Assembly: GCA_947179485.1 (NCBI GenBank)
Contig: CAMXBY010000003.1
Coordinates: 16,555 to 80,554 of the forward strand
From: Allacma fusca
Taxonomy: Eukaryota > Arthropoda > Collembola > Symphypleona > Sminthuridae
Direction: 5' to 3'
DNA: 64,000 bases
Shown: positions 1-10,842 of the stretch, one piece after another
Layout: every line of letters begins with the position of its first letter
How positions within the stretch are numbered: position 1 is the first letter of the stretch
Notes under the pieces: generated by a model
Databases searched by the model: none
Seen by the model: the letters and a program-made list of their open reading frames with translations, nothing else
What the model was told of the DNA's origin: nothing
Made by a program: the position numbers and the translations under genes

Positions 1-1549
1 AAGCAACATTTCCGAGTCTAAAATCATTAGATTTATTCGAAATCTGTATGTTCGTGGTGACTTATGTAAGTGCCTCTGTAAATGATTTTCTGGTTAAAAC
101 TATGTATGATACTTAAATGTTTTTTGGAATGTTAAGTAAACAGTGAACTGTGACCACTATAAATATAATAGTGGCCCCGTCTGTGGTGATCAATTTTTTG
201 CGTCCCATTCCTGTTGTTTTGCCAGGATAACTTGCTAACCTATGACCCCGGACAATTTGCAATTGTTTCGTGAACAAGGGGAGGGTGGTGGGCTCCAAAT
301 GTCCAAAAATGTGAAATCAGCCGGCTGCTATCCTCACGTTTTGGAAGTTGGCGGCTGGCTGCTATCTTCACGTTTATGCAGTTAGCAGCTGGCTGCTGGC
401 CGCTAACTTCACGCCCATAGTTTGCACTACCTATATGTGCTCTTCTGATATCGGAGCTATAACTCAATAAATTCAGTAAGTACGTACTCACAAATTTCAT
501 TCTACTCCAGAATTAATAGTATTGAGTGATAGATTGGTTTAAAGTCCATAAATTTGTCAAATTGCTGGCGTGACATGATTCTTTAAAAATTTGGTATTAG
601 CTTAACTCAAGACCATTCAAACAATTTTTTCCCCCAAAAAAAATCTTCATTCATTCACGTTTTAGTAGAGGATAATCCCACTGCATTGCTGTATCGTCAA
701 TTTTTTGCTACTACGGTGGAACAATTCTGAAGCAAGAGTGTAATTGAATAAGGGAATCTCGTGCCTTTCACCAAGTTAGCTTTTAATTTTTATTGCTTTT
801 ATTTTATAAGCAGTTTATTTTGAACTTACGAGGAAACCTCTCCGGGTTATTAGCTTGGGTCGAATTGAAGCTTTGTGTGAGCATATGACATTAGCTTTAG
901 TTCTGGAATCGCAATCTGATTTCGAAACGAAAACCGATCTGGATTCGGAAGCTGATCTGAATTCGGAAACCGCCCTTTAATTGGGTCTCAATTTGTAATT
1001 GAAAGTTAACAATAATCTAATTTATTACAAAAGCATTTACTTTGATCAAAATCATTAATCGTGGCATATATATGAGTTTTGTGACGACTGTGTCGGTAAT
1101 ATCTAACTTATTAGTCAAAATTTTTTTTCTATCATTTTTATGAAAGTCGATGTCTTTGAGATAAACATGAAAGTCCGTGATGCCAACTTCGAAGTGGTAG
1201 TATCTCATTCAGAATGCTTGATTCGGAAGTCTGGGTTTGCATACATACCATTCAAGCATCGAAGTTGTTACAATTCTTGAAATCTTGAACTTCAAGTCAA
1301 ATGCCAGTTACCTCCCAAACTACTGAATCGATTTCAATGAACTATTTATGCATATTGCTTATACAGTTGAATTCGCCCGGAAAGGTTTTTCGAAAAGAAA
1401 CAGAAATTTCGAAAAAAAATCAAGCTAGCTTCGGGACAACCAATGTTCATTGTTCCGCTCAAATTTTAGTCTAACAACTTGAAAACAAGTGTATGAGTTT
1501 TAGACTCGGTACTCGAAAGTCAAAATGGCATCGAAATACAATTTCGGAT
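1..1549. other. Non-coding stretch with short repeats
   Basis: I see no gene here. Positions about 310-415 hold a few imperfect copies of a ~38-bp unit built on GCTGGCTGCTATCTTCACG. Positions about 1285-1440 carry the phrase CTACTGAATCGATTTCAATG, which also occurs near 21.15-21.40 kb and inside the two elements at 51.33 and 52.95 kb, so this is probably a decayed fragment of that repeat family. Confidence 0.5.
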
Positions 1550-1559
1550 GGAAACCAAT

Positions 1560-2645
1560 AAAGAATTAGATAATTCTTTAACCAGAAACAATTCTTGTAT
1601 CAGACAATACTTGAATACGAAACAATTCTTGTATCCGAAAATTCTTGAATACGAAACAATTTTTGAATCAGACAATTCTTGAATACGAAACAATTTTTGA
1701 ATCAGACAATCCTTGAATCAAAAACAATTTTTGAATCAGACAATTCTTGAATCAGACAATCCTTGAATCAAAACCAATTCATGAATCGGACAATTTTTGA
1801 ATGAGAAACAATTCTTGAGTGAAACAAAATTCTTATTTCGGACACAATTCTTGCTTCGGACGTAATTCTTGATTCAGAAAAATTCTTGATTCAGAAAAAT
1901 TCTTGATTCAGAAAAATTCTTGATCCAGAAAAATTCTTGATTCAGAAAATTTTTTGATTCAGAAAAATTCTTGATTCAGAAAAATTCTTGATTCAGAAAA
2001 ATTCTTGATTCAGAAAAATTCTTGATTCAGAAATAATTCTTGATTCAGAAAAATTCTTGATTCAGAAACAATTCTTGATAGTGTTTCTGAACGGTACCAA
2101 AACTTGGACGCGACCCGACTCGTTTTCCCGAACCGAAAAAAATCATTTTTCTGTTCCCGAAACCGGAACCGATATGTTCGAATTCGGGACATTTTTACCT
2201 TCCCGGAACCGATCCGGAAACTAAAATCGGTTCCCGAACCGGCAGAAAATGCATAGGATTCATTTTCATGGAAGTCAAAATGGTGTCGCTTTTTCAAATA
2301 ATAGTTGACAAATGCTTGACAAATGCCAGTTTCGCGTTTTCATCCAAAACGGCAGCTTTAACAAACCCTTCCCAAAAACTTTCGGTTTTGGTTTTTGTAC
2401 CCGAAACCGGACCGAATGTAACGGTTCTTTAAACAGTTGACCCGAAACCGGACCGAAATTTAACGGTTCTTTAAATCGTTGACCCGAAATCGTACCGGAA
2501 CCTCGGGAATTCCCGTTACCGAACAGAAACACTAATTCTTGATTCAGAAAAATTCTTGATTCAGAAAAATTCTTGATTCAGAAAAATTCTTGATTCAGAA
2601 AAATTCTTGATTCAGAAAAATTCTTGATTCAGAAAAATTCTTGAT
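1560..2645. repeat. 17-bp minisatellite interrupted by a hAT-like insertion
   Basis: The core unit GATTCAGAAAAATTCTT is repeated head to tail at about 1865-2078 and 2535-2645. A looser version (AAACAATTCTTGAATCAGAC-like) occupies about 1580-1860. The 456 bp between 2079 and 2534 belong to an inserted element with its own inverted ends, so the two parts were once one array. Confidence 0.85.
2079..2534. mobile_element. Non-autonomous hAT-like element, 456 bp
   Basis: The ends are inverted repeats: TAGTGTTTCTGAACGGTACC on the left, and TAGTGTTTCTGTTCGGTAAC as the reverse complement of the right. The 8-bp sequence ATTCTTGA flanks both sides (2071-2078 and 2535-2542). Because the host is a tandem repeat, the duplication is slightly less decisive than elsewhere. 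The interior near both ends is rich in CCCGAACCGG-type motifs. There is no coding capacity. Confidence 0.8.
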
Positions 2646-3025
2646 ATAGAAACGATTCGAAAATTTTTCGACTTCGTCGATTTTTCCCGCCGACCTCGCC
2701 AGCCAAATTTCAAAAAATTTCCTACTTCGACGGTATCTAAAATCCCCGGCTATGACGGGTCACTCCAGTGCCTGTCATGGGAACAGAAAAGTTGTCCCCG
2801 TTCCCATTCCCGTTCCCACATTTCGGGTTTGGGTACAAGGCAGAACCCAATTCCCAAATTGTACCCGAAATCTTGTGAACAAAAGTGCCGCACCCAGGCT
2901 CGAAAATTTTTAAATTATAGCACCCAAACCCGTTCCTGTTCCCAAAAATTAATTTTGGGTGCACCCAAACCCGTACCCAAAACCCTGGAACCCGTTCCCG
3001 TACCCGAAACGGAAGTTTATATATT

Positions 3026-3545
3026 TAGGGCTTCTGTTCGGGACGGGACGTCCCGAGGTTTTCGGGACGGGAACGGGATCGGGACAGTTTCGGGACAAAA
3101 TTTTTGTCCCCATGTTATTTCGGGACTGAATCGGGACGATTTTTTTTGTCCCGAAGATTTCGGGACGGGACGGAACAATAGATCGGGACAAAAAAATATA
3201 CCTGTACTGTATACTATTGCTGTAAAAATGAATATGTATGGGAATCGTTCCGTTTAATATTTATTATTCTATATACAAATATTTTTTAAAGTAAAATTTC
3301 GCTATTATTTGAGGCATTCTTGTAGAAATAAAGGAATTTGGAGCATTTCATAAGACTGGGATTATAACCGGGACGTCCCGTCCCGAGGTTTTCGGGACGG
3401 GACCGGGATCGGGACAGTTTCGGGACAAAATTTTTGTCCCCATATAATTTCGGGACTGAATCGGGACAATTTTTTTGTCCCGAGGATTTCGGGACGGGAC
3501 AGAATTACCACCGAGACAAAAATATTGTCCCCAGTAGAAGCCCTA
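3026..3545. mobile_element. Non-autonomous hAT-like element (CGGGAC type), 520 bp
   Basis: The inverted ends share TAGGGCTTCT followed by a GGGAC-containing stretch. The flanks are TATATATT and CATATATT, matching at 7 of 8 bases. Both arms (about 3036-3190 and 3368-3525) are arrays of CGGGACGGGAC and the palindrome CGGGACGTCCCG. It sits inside the 2766-5826 element. A similar array without clear ends is at 25.69-25.94 kb. Confidence 0.85.
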
Positions 3546-3719
3546 CATATATTCAAGAATAAAAGTTATACATTATATATACTTATCGTTTCAATTTTTG
3601 CTAACAATGGCTACACACAATTGCACTCATTCTATCTGTTATATATATTTCATTCTACTTAAGTAATTAATTTTGTAATTTTTAAGTCACCTTACAACTG
3701 CTAAGCACAACATACGCAT

Positions 3720-5405
3720 CAGTGCTCGGACTGGGTACAGGAACCGTGTACCCGTACCCATACCCGTACCCGAATATCGGGTACTACCAAATGCTGTACC
3801 TATACCCGTACCCATACCCGAGTACCCGGGTAAATTATTTCGGTACCCGTACCCGTACCTGAAAATACAATGTAGTACCTGTACCCAAAATTTACCCGTA
3901 CCCGTAATGTACCCAAAACCTGTACCCGTACCCGAGTATCTATTGTGTGTACCCGGGTATTACTCGGGTACTGGAAGTTTGGCCGATTTAAAATCCCCGA
4001 CGACATTGTACTGCCCAGCTGAAAAATTTTAATTTGTCAATTTTTTGACCTCCACGTGCTGGGGATTTTGGGAATTTTCCCTAGGCGTTAAAGACATCCT
4101 ATTTGAATTTTTTGAAAAAACTATTTAACGCATTTTGGGATTTTTTTAATAAACACTGACCAAATTCAAATCCTACTACCCCAAAATAATAACTTGCTGA
4201 ATGAAATGAAACGTGTTCGCGCTAATTGGAATTGGGACGGATTCTTTAATACTAAACTCTCCATAACTTGCTTTTCAACTTGGAGAACACGAAACAATTT
4301 TGTTTCCGGCTAATCGGACTCTGTGTATAGAAAATGTTATACGGAAAAATTGAGTTGATCATAATTTTTCCAAGTCAAATATTGCGGTTTCAGGAAATAA
4401 ATGTGGGAGGCAATATTGAATATTCATTTTATATTACAGCTTTATAAAACAAACATTCGTAAACTGTCTTTCACATTTATGAAGCCCGAGACGGAGATTT
4501 TCGAAAAATGCAGGCCCATGGAAGTTTTGAACGCCAAGTTCAGATGTATGTCAAGTTCTTTTAACATCAAAATCATCAAGATTAATCATAGGGACTGAAA
4601 TATAAATATTGCGTGCAAGGAATGATATTTTTTATTCGAAAATGTTATAAATATTCACCCCAATAAATACTCAAAGTGTCATAAATACCCAGAAGTGAAA
4701 ATGCTCAAATTGCCTGCATAAAATGCCTTGGCGTTTTCAAATGGGCAACCCTGGGTACTTGTAACGTTAAGAAATGGATCTGCTAATAAATGTAAATTTA
4801 TTCCGATCTTATCTCGTAATACGTCTTCAAATAATTGTAATGTTACGCGAAGCTAATTAAATTGAATCCCAAGAATCTCCCTCTTGAAATTCTTCGTTGA
4901 TGAGCTTAACTATTTAATTCGATAAACAGATGATTTCTTTGACTCTACGCTCTATTTCTTTATTAGATTCCTTGGATGAATTATTAGACTACCATGTAAA
5001 AAACTACCACGTAATCATAAATGAGACGAAGCCACTTGGCTCTGTCACTATCGCAAGTATCTCTATACTACGAAATAAGCAACTCTACGGTTGGTAGGTC
5101 TTATTGTTAGCCATAGTAATCCATCCCATCAGGAATCCTCGAAGTACCCAAAAATACTCGGGTACAGCACCCACGGGTACAGGCATTTTACATAGTGATA
5201 CCCGTACCCATTGGGTACTACCTGATTGCCACTGAGTGAGTACCCATGCCCGTACCCGAACCGTACCCACTTTATTGCCTAAAATCAAGAGTACCCGGGT
5301 AGTACCCGCGTACTTGCGAGTACGCAACTTCTGTACCTGGGTAGTACCCATACCTGTACCCGTACCCATTTACCCGAGTATTACCCGTACCCAGTCCGAG
5401 CACTG
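3720..5405. mobile_element. Non-autonomous hAT-like element (GGGTAC type), 1686 bp
   Basis: The terminal inverted repeat CAGTGCTCGGACTGGGTAC is identical at both ends. The 8-bp target duplication ATACGCAT is perfect (3712-3719 and 5406-5413). GGGTAC/GTACCC arrays fill about 3730-3980 and 5140-5400. The 1.1-kb core (about 4000-5080) is AT-rich and shows no recognisable protein. The element is nested in the 2766-5826 element. Confidence 0.92.
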
Positions 5406-5949
5406 ATACGCATATAATTAATTTTAATTGTCACATTTCATCATTCGACGTGGGATGATCTGTTCAAACAAAGAGCGTTTGCCTCTAAACTACAACAGCG
5501 ACACAAAAATAGTCGGTCATACCACACCAAAACAAATTAATCGTGTAATTGTCGTTATGCTCGCAAGATTCCTCTGTACACGGGTACGCATGAACAGAAA
5601 CGGGTTTTTGAGCATACCGTTCCCGATCCCGTTGGGTACAGATCCCATTCAGCCTGTATTGCACCTGTTCCCATATGGGTTCCTGTTCCCACATACTATA
5701 ATTGGAAAGGTTGGTTCCCAAACCCGTACCCACACTTTTGGGTGAAAACATTTTGCACCCATATGATACCCGTTCCCGTTCCGCACCCAAACACCCGGGT
5801 GTGACCCGTTCCCATGACAGGCACTGGGTCACTCCCCCGACTAACCAGGTTCGCAGGTTAGGGAACATTTTCCGGCCGCCCGCGGTCCGTAAATATTTAC
5901 CCGTGCCGGCCCTGCCCGTTTAAAATGATGAGATTTTCAAGTGGTTTTG

Positions 5950-8830
5950 TTTGGAACGGGAACGCGATGGGACAATTATACTGTAACTCAAATATTGTCC
6001 CTGTGTTATTTCCGGGGCGGGTCTGGTTCCCACAGTTTGACTTAATTCCAATTACTTATTCCTGGAGGTTGTTCTTGTCACATTATATTTTTTGAGTCTC
6101 CAATAGCTCACTACATTAATTTATTCGTATTTTATATTTAAAAAAGTACTCCTTGAAATCCGATTGCGGTTGACTCCTGTGGTTGTGGCAGAACTCAATC
6201 TTCCTGAAATTCCAAACTGTCCCTTTTTTTAGTAAGCAAAAGTACTTTCTGAAATCGGATTGCAGTTGACCTTTGTCGTTGTGCCAGACAAATCTTACTG
6301 AATTCCAAATTGAATTCACCCATCCTGGATGAAAAATATATAGCAAACTTTTAGATGTGATGTGCTAATATTGTTTTGGCAAAGTCGTCATTTGTAGTCG
6401 AATTCGCTTCAACTTACATTTGATTTCTGATGAATAGGACTGGATAAGGCTTCCATCCGATCGGATGATCCGCGGATATCCGAAATTTCGGATCGGATAC
6501 ACTACTTATCCGATCCGAACACAATCCGATCGTATCGGATACGTACCCCTTATCCGGTCATCGGATTCGGATCGTATCGGATTTGGAAACGACTTTATCC
6601 GATCGGTTCGGATCACAAATAATAAATATCGGATAATCCGACGGATATCCGAAAATCAAATTTTTAGGGCTTTCGAGCGACAAATAAGAACGAAGTGTGC
6701 AACAACAATTTGTCCAACGAGTAACTGTGCCGATTTTTACGTGTTTTCTTATTAATTCCGTGCTTCAAATTTACAGCGGTGGTTGTAATATTTTTCTTCA
6801 GTTTGTAATGTAAGCAAAAATGATTAATATTTTGATGTAGTAAAAAGCTAATGCTTTTTTTAGTGAAAATTACTAATATTTTTTTCCATTATCATCCAAT
6901 GGTATCAATTCGGATATTTTCGGATATCCGCGGATCGGATCGGATAGCAGCACTTATCCGATCCGAAATTTTCGGATCGGATACGGATGAATAAAATTTT
7001 TATCCGATCCGTAACGGTCGGATCGGATAATAAGAAAATTTATCCGAAAATTTCGGATCGGATCGGATTCGGATCGGATATTCGATTTATCCGGTCGGAT
7101 GGAAGCATTAGGACTGGAGAGTTGTACAATATGTCGGTAAACAGAATTACTTACAAATTCGGACAATTCCATCTGAACCAATGGGAATAATTTTCCGTAT
7201 GTGTCTATACCTATCAGATTTCTTACAATGAATGGTGCTCTTTGGGAATGATGGAATCTTGAAGTGGGTTTTTTGAGACTAAAATATTGTCCCATTGTTA
7301 TGAGAAAATGGGATCCGGTTGAATAATGTTATCTCATTTGCATATCCCTGGAAGTTGTTCCTGATGCATAACATTTTTCGACTGTCACTGTGTCTTACTA
7401 TTTTTATAAACATCTTATTTGTATTAAAAAAGTACTGTCCGAAATCAGATTGCAATTTAATCCTGACGTCGTGTCAGACCCAAATCTTACTGAAACACGA
7501 ATTAAATTCACCCATCCTGGATACAGGATTTATTTCAAAATCTTAGTTGTGGTATGTTAATTTTATTCAAACAAAGTCTCCTTTGGTGGTAAAATCCGCT
7601 TCAACTTACATTGGATTTCGGTTTTCGGTGTAGTAAGATCGGAGAGTACAGTATGTGTTCGCAGACCGCATTGCTTCTACGTTTGGATCGTTCCATCTCA
7701 ACCAATGCGAATAATTCTCCCAATAAGATTGCACGTTTTATAGACAGATTTCAGTGTTTGAATGGTGGTTTCAGAATGATGGGATTTGGAAGTATTTTGT
7801 TCGTAACGGGAATGCCATGGGACAATTATAACTCATATGTTGTCGCCGTGTTACTTCGGGAAGAAATACGGACGCATAGTTTTAACAACTTTGCGTATCA
7901 TTACAGGACATTAGTGTCACATAACATTTTGGACGGTTCCAGCAGCTTACTACTTCAATCAAGTGTTGTCTTGTAATCCAAATGAGTATAGGATTGTAAT
8001 TGAATCCTATAGTGGAGCCAGCTGTCAATCTTCCAGAAATCTCAAACGAATTCAATCTTGAAATATATTATACCTGGAATATTTTGTTGTCACAGCATTT
8101 TTTGAAAGACCCTAATAGCTTACCACTTTAAGTATTTTTTTATAGTAAAATTAAATTACAATCTTAAACCGGATTGTAGTTGACTCATATCGTTGTGCCT
8201 GGCCTTAATTTTCCTGAAATCCAAATTAAATGCGCTCAACCCGGATGAAAAATTTATTGCAAAGTTTTCGATGTGGTGTGGTCATATTATTTTAACCAAG
8301 TCGTTTTTTTATAGTCAAATTCGCTTCAAATGGCATTGGATTTCTGTGGAAAAGGACTCGAGCGTTGTACAGTACGGGGGGGGCAAACAGAATTACTTGC
8401 AGATTGGGATCATTCCATGTCAACCAACGTGTATAATTTTCCCTATAAGACTACACCTATTAAAGTTGTTACAATAAATGGTGCTCTCAGTCATATTTTG
8501 TAGTAAATATAAGTACCCCCGGAAATCGGATTGCAGTTGACTCCTGTCGTAGTGCTAGCTCCGAATCTTCCTGAAATCCCAAATAAATTTACTGATCATG
8601 TGTGAAAGATTTATTTTAAAATTTTAGACTTGGTATGCTAATATTGTTTGACAAAGTCGTTTTTTGTAGTCGAATCCGCTTCAACTTACATTGGATTTCT
8701 GTGGAGTAAGACCGACAGTACAGTATGTCCGGGCCGACAGAATTACTTGAACCTTCGGACTATTCCATCTCTGCCAACGAGAATAATTCTCCCTATAAGA
8801 TTAGAAATTGCATAGTTACCACTTTAAAAT
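5950..8830. repeat. Degenerate tandem repeat of ~0.4-0.7-kb units
   Basis: Phrases such as GAAATCGGATTGCAGTTGAC, CACCCATCCTGGAT and GGAACGGGAACGCGATGGG recur in the same order. Anchors lie near 6155, 6246, 7440, 8165 and 8520, after allowing for the insertion at 6445-7110. A divergent copy is near 27.78-28.0 kb. The short ORFs here (for example 7611-7976) change between copies and do not look coding. The origin of the unit is unknown. Confidence 0.6.
6445..7110. mobile_element. Non-autonomous hAT-like element (ATCCGATCGGAT type), 666 bp
   Basis: The ends TAAGGCTTCCATCCGATCGG and TAATGCTTCCATCCGACCGG (right end read in reverse complement) match except at two positions. The 8-bp duplication GGACTGGA is perfect (6437-6444 and 7111-7118). 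Both arms are arrays of the palindrome ATCCGATCGGAT and its variants (about 6460-6655 and 6910-7095). The middle is AT-rich. ORFs on both strands of the arms are mirror products of the palindromes. Confidence 0.93.
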
Positions 8831-9050
8831 CCTCTCTTCTAAGTTGAGCGAGTTGATAGTGAAAGTGATGGTAAGATTCAAAAATTCGCGCGCTCTTGAT
8901 ACATCGACGATCATAGCACAGCGCAGCTGCTATTGCATATAACTATTTACTGTCAACCCAACTTACTTTTATCTTGCTTAGCCAACAAAAGTTGGCTGTG
9001 CAGGTGCAGTGCTCATAGCTTTTTAAAATGATGTTCATGTAGGGTATCTC

Positions 9051-9420
9051 TACATTAGGCCCACGAGCTTGACTAGTCTAGTCTATTCTATTCTTTTGGA
9101 GGATTGTCCTTACCTATTCAATTCCAGTCTATTCTTCTACGAATTTCTTCGCACTAGTCTAGTCTAGTCCTATTCACACGTTTTCATAAAACTCCTAGTC
9201 TATTCCTAGTCAATGCCTAGTCCATTCATATTCAAGTCTGAAACTAAAAAAATCCCATAAATTGCTCAAATGTAATGCTCGAGGTAGTGCCCTGATTCTG
9301 GTCTTGGACTCAGAAGTTCATGAATAAAATGAGGAAGGCCGGGCTGACGAGATAAAATTGCGGGATCTGCCAGAGAGCTGAATGAGACGATATAATCAGG
9401 GACGGGAAGATGGTATTTGC
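9051..9420. mobile_element. Truncated arm of a CTAGT-type hAT-like element
   Basis: This segment aligns by eye in reverse complement with the right arm of the complete element at 57283-60563 (its bases about 60190-60563). The alignment covers the terminal GCCCACGAG, the CTAGTCTAGTCTATTC array and ~170 bp of unique sequence beyond. I cannot find the opposite end, so it is probably a decayed or truncated copy. Confidence 0.7.
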
Positions 9421-9677
9421 TGGCAGTTAATCATTACAATATGTAACAAAAAATACGCCCCAATATTTAGTGAATCAAACTAACCACAAATCCTCACAAA
9501 TTAAAAATTCGATTTCTTCAGTACTGCTGGGCATATCCCTAATTCAATCCTTCCCAAGAAAGTTTACACTATTATTCTTAACAAATTAACGTAAGTGTCA
9601 CAAATTAAACTTTTTTTTCAACAATACTTGCACTCTCCGGAACTAAGCTACATAGTAGACATGAACATAACGTTGCT

Positions 9678-9740
9678 GAAGAGGCAAAATGGTCCAAGTA
9701 CTATACAAATGTAAGCGTGAGTAGACCATTTTGCCTCTTC
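9678..9740. repeat. Perfect 17-bp inverted repeat
   Basis: GAAGAGGCAAAATGGTC at 9678-9694 is followed, after a 29-nt loop, by its exact reverse complement at 9724-9740. TAGACCATTTT-like phrases recur near 27.67 and 27.77 kb, and GGACCATTTT near 50.51 kb. A hairpin or a pair of element termini is possible. No function can be assigned. Confidence 0.75.
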
Positions 9741-9774
9741 CACGACGATATGTAACCCAAACCCGACCGAGTCT

Positions 9775-9945
9775 CCTCAGTCTTTATGACGTTTAGAGAA
9801 AGAGAGAGTCCCAGTCCGTCCCAGTCCCCGTATTTGTTTCATTTTTAAGTCCCAGTCTCAGTCCAGTCCGTATCTGTATCTCAGTTTTTGAAGTCCGTCC
9901 CAATAGACTGAGTCCCGTTTCCCCAACATTACCGAGAAGTACAGC
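9775..9945. repeat. GTCCCAGTCC-type degenerate array
   Basis: There are repeated AGTCCCAGTCCGTCCC motifs ending at about 9935 in CCCCAACATTA, which in reverse complement resembles the right end of the 38068-38521 element. It is probably one arm of a related non-autonomous element. The other arm and a target duplication were not found. Confidence 0.5.
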
Positions 9946-10115
9946 TAGCTGAAACTGTCGCAGAGGAAGCTCGCTCAGCTCGCTATTCTTCTCGGGTATA
10001 AACCACCTGCTGCCAATCTACTAGAAGCTAAATAGAGCGTACAATATTAAGCAATTTATTGTAGATTTTCGCCATAATCTAAAATCCTTATTATTAAAGG
10101 GCACTTTCTGTCCGT

Positions 10116-10662
10116 TGTTAACCGATATCTGGTTTCTTAACACTCAATAAATGTAACGTTAACATTAATGTACATATATGTACTGTTAAGATGTAAAGTT
10201 TCCATGGAAAAAGTGTTAGGTACTTACTTTAACCTAATATTATTGGTCAGAATGAAAACCTTTGTGAATACTGGAGGTGGGCTCTTGTGAGCTCACCTCC
10301 GTATAAAACTTCGTGCCTCCGTAGGTACGAGAGAGGAGAGCAACGTCAGATCTTGAACTAAGCAGAGCAAGGGAACGCGTGTGAGACCAACTAAGTGTAT
10401 CAGATCTACGCACTATATATAAATAAAGTATACCGTGAGAACAAACCCTTATAACAACATACGCATCTCATTATCCCTATCTTGAGACACAAGCCCGAAA
10501 TCCCTCACTCCAAAGCAAGTGAATCTCTACCGTCTACATTTTCCCCATCATCTCATCTCTCACACTCAATTCCATTAATATTTCCCTATTTATTTCCATA
10601 ATCGGCTCTTCATAACATTTTCCTCCATTACGAACCATTTACTACAATCTATTATATTAACA
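10116..10662 (+). repeat. 5' long terminal repeat
   Basis: 547 bp, TGTTAACC...TTAACA. A TATAAAA box lies at 10302-10308 and an AATAAA signal at 10422-10427. This suggests U3 to about 10330, R to about 10445 and U5 to the end. Those internal limits are inferred from signal spacing only. Confidence 0.95.
10273..10308 (+). promoter_or_regulatory. LTR promoter: inverted repeat plus TATA box
   Basis: An imperfect inverted repeat with 12-nt arms (GGAGGTGGGCTC, loop TTGT, GAGCTCACCTCC, one mismatch) sits one base before TATAAAA at 10302-10308. A TATA box followed about 115 bp later by AATAAA is the usual U3-R arrangement. The palindrome could be a factor-binding site; that is inference. Confidence 0.6.
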
Positions 10663-10686
10663 TGGTGGAGTTTGCGGGTTTCGAGG
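10663..10686 (+). other. Primer-binding site for a tRNA 3' end
   Basis: The sequence directly after the LTR begins TGGTGGAGTTTGCGGG. Its reverse complement ends in CCA and can be divided as a discriminator base, a 7-nt acceptor strand and a 5-nt T-stem strand, as in a tRNA 3' end. Which tRNA this is cannot be decided without a tRNA set from the host. Confidence 0.8.
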
Positions 10687-10842
10687 TCTCACTAAAAAGG
10701 TTCGTACGGCAATTATAAGCCTATTCTCATTATTTTATTTTTCGGCCAAATTATGTGCAAATATACTTGTGGCGTCAGCCGCTAAACAGAACTCTGCCCA
10801 AATTTTCCATTTTTTCTACCACATTGTCAATTACTATCTTAC

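Larger units (their letters stand above)
2766..5826. mobile_element. Non-autonomous hAT-like element (GGGAAC type) containing two nested insertions
   Basis: The left end CAGTGCCTGTCATGGGAAC is matched exactly by the reverse complement of the right end. The 8-bp target duplication GGTCACTC is perfect (2758-2765 and 5827-5834). Both arms are packed with GGGAAC/GTTCCC and GGGTAC motifs. Two further elements (3026-3545 and 3720-5405) lie inside. Removing them with their duplications leaves about 840 bp. It has no credible ORF. Confidence 0.9.

Noticed and set aside
2829-3257. 142-codon open frame rich in Pro, Arg and Gly
   Set aside because: Translation of CGGGAC and GGGTAC arrays spanning an element boundary.
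5485-5868. 127-codon minus-strand open frame
   Set aside because: It runs across the right arm array of the 2766-5826 element and stops being open in the flanks; no recognisable domain.
6465-7295. Overlapping open frames on both strands
   Set aside because: They arise from the palindromic ATCCGATCGGAT arrays and mirror each other.
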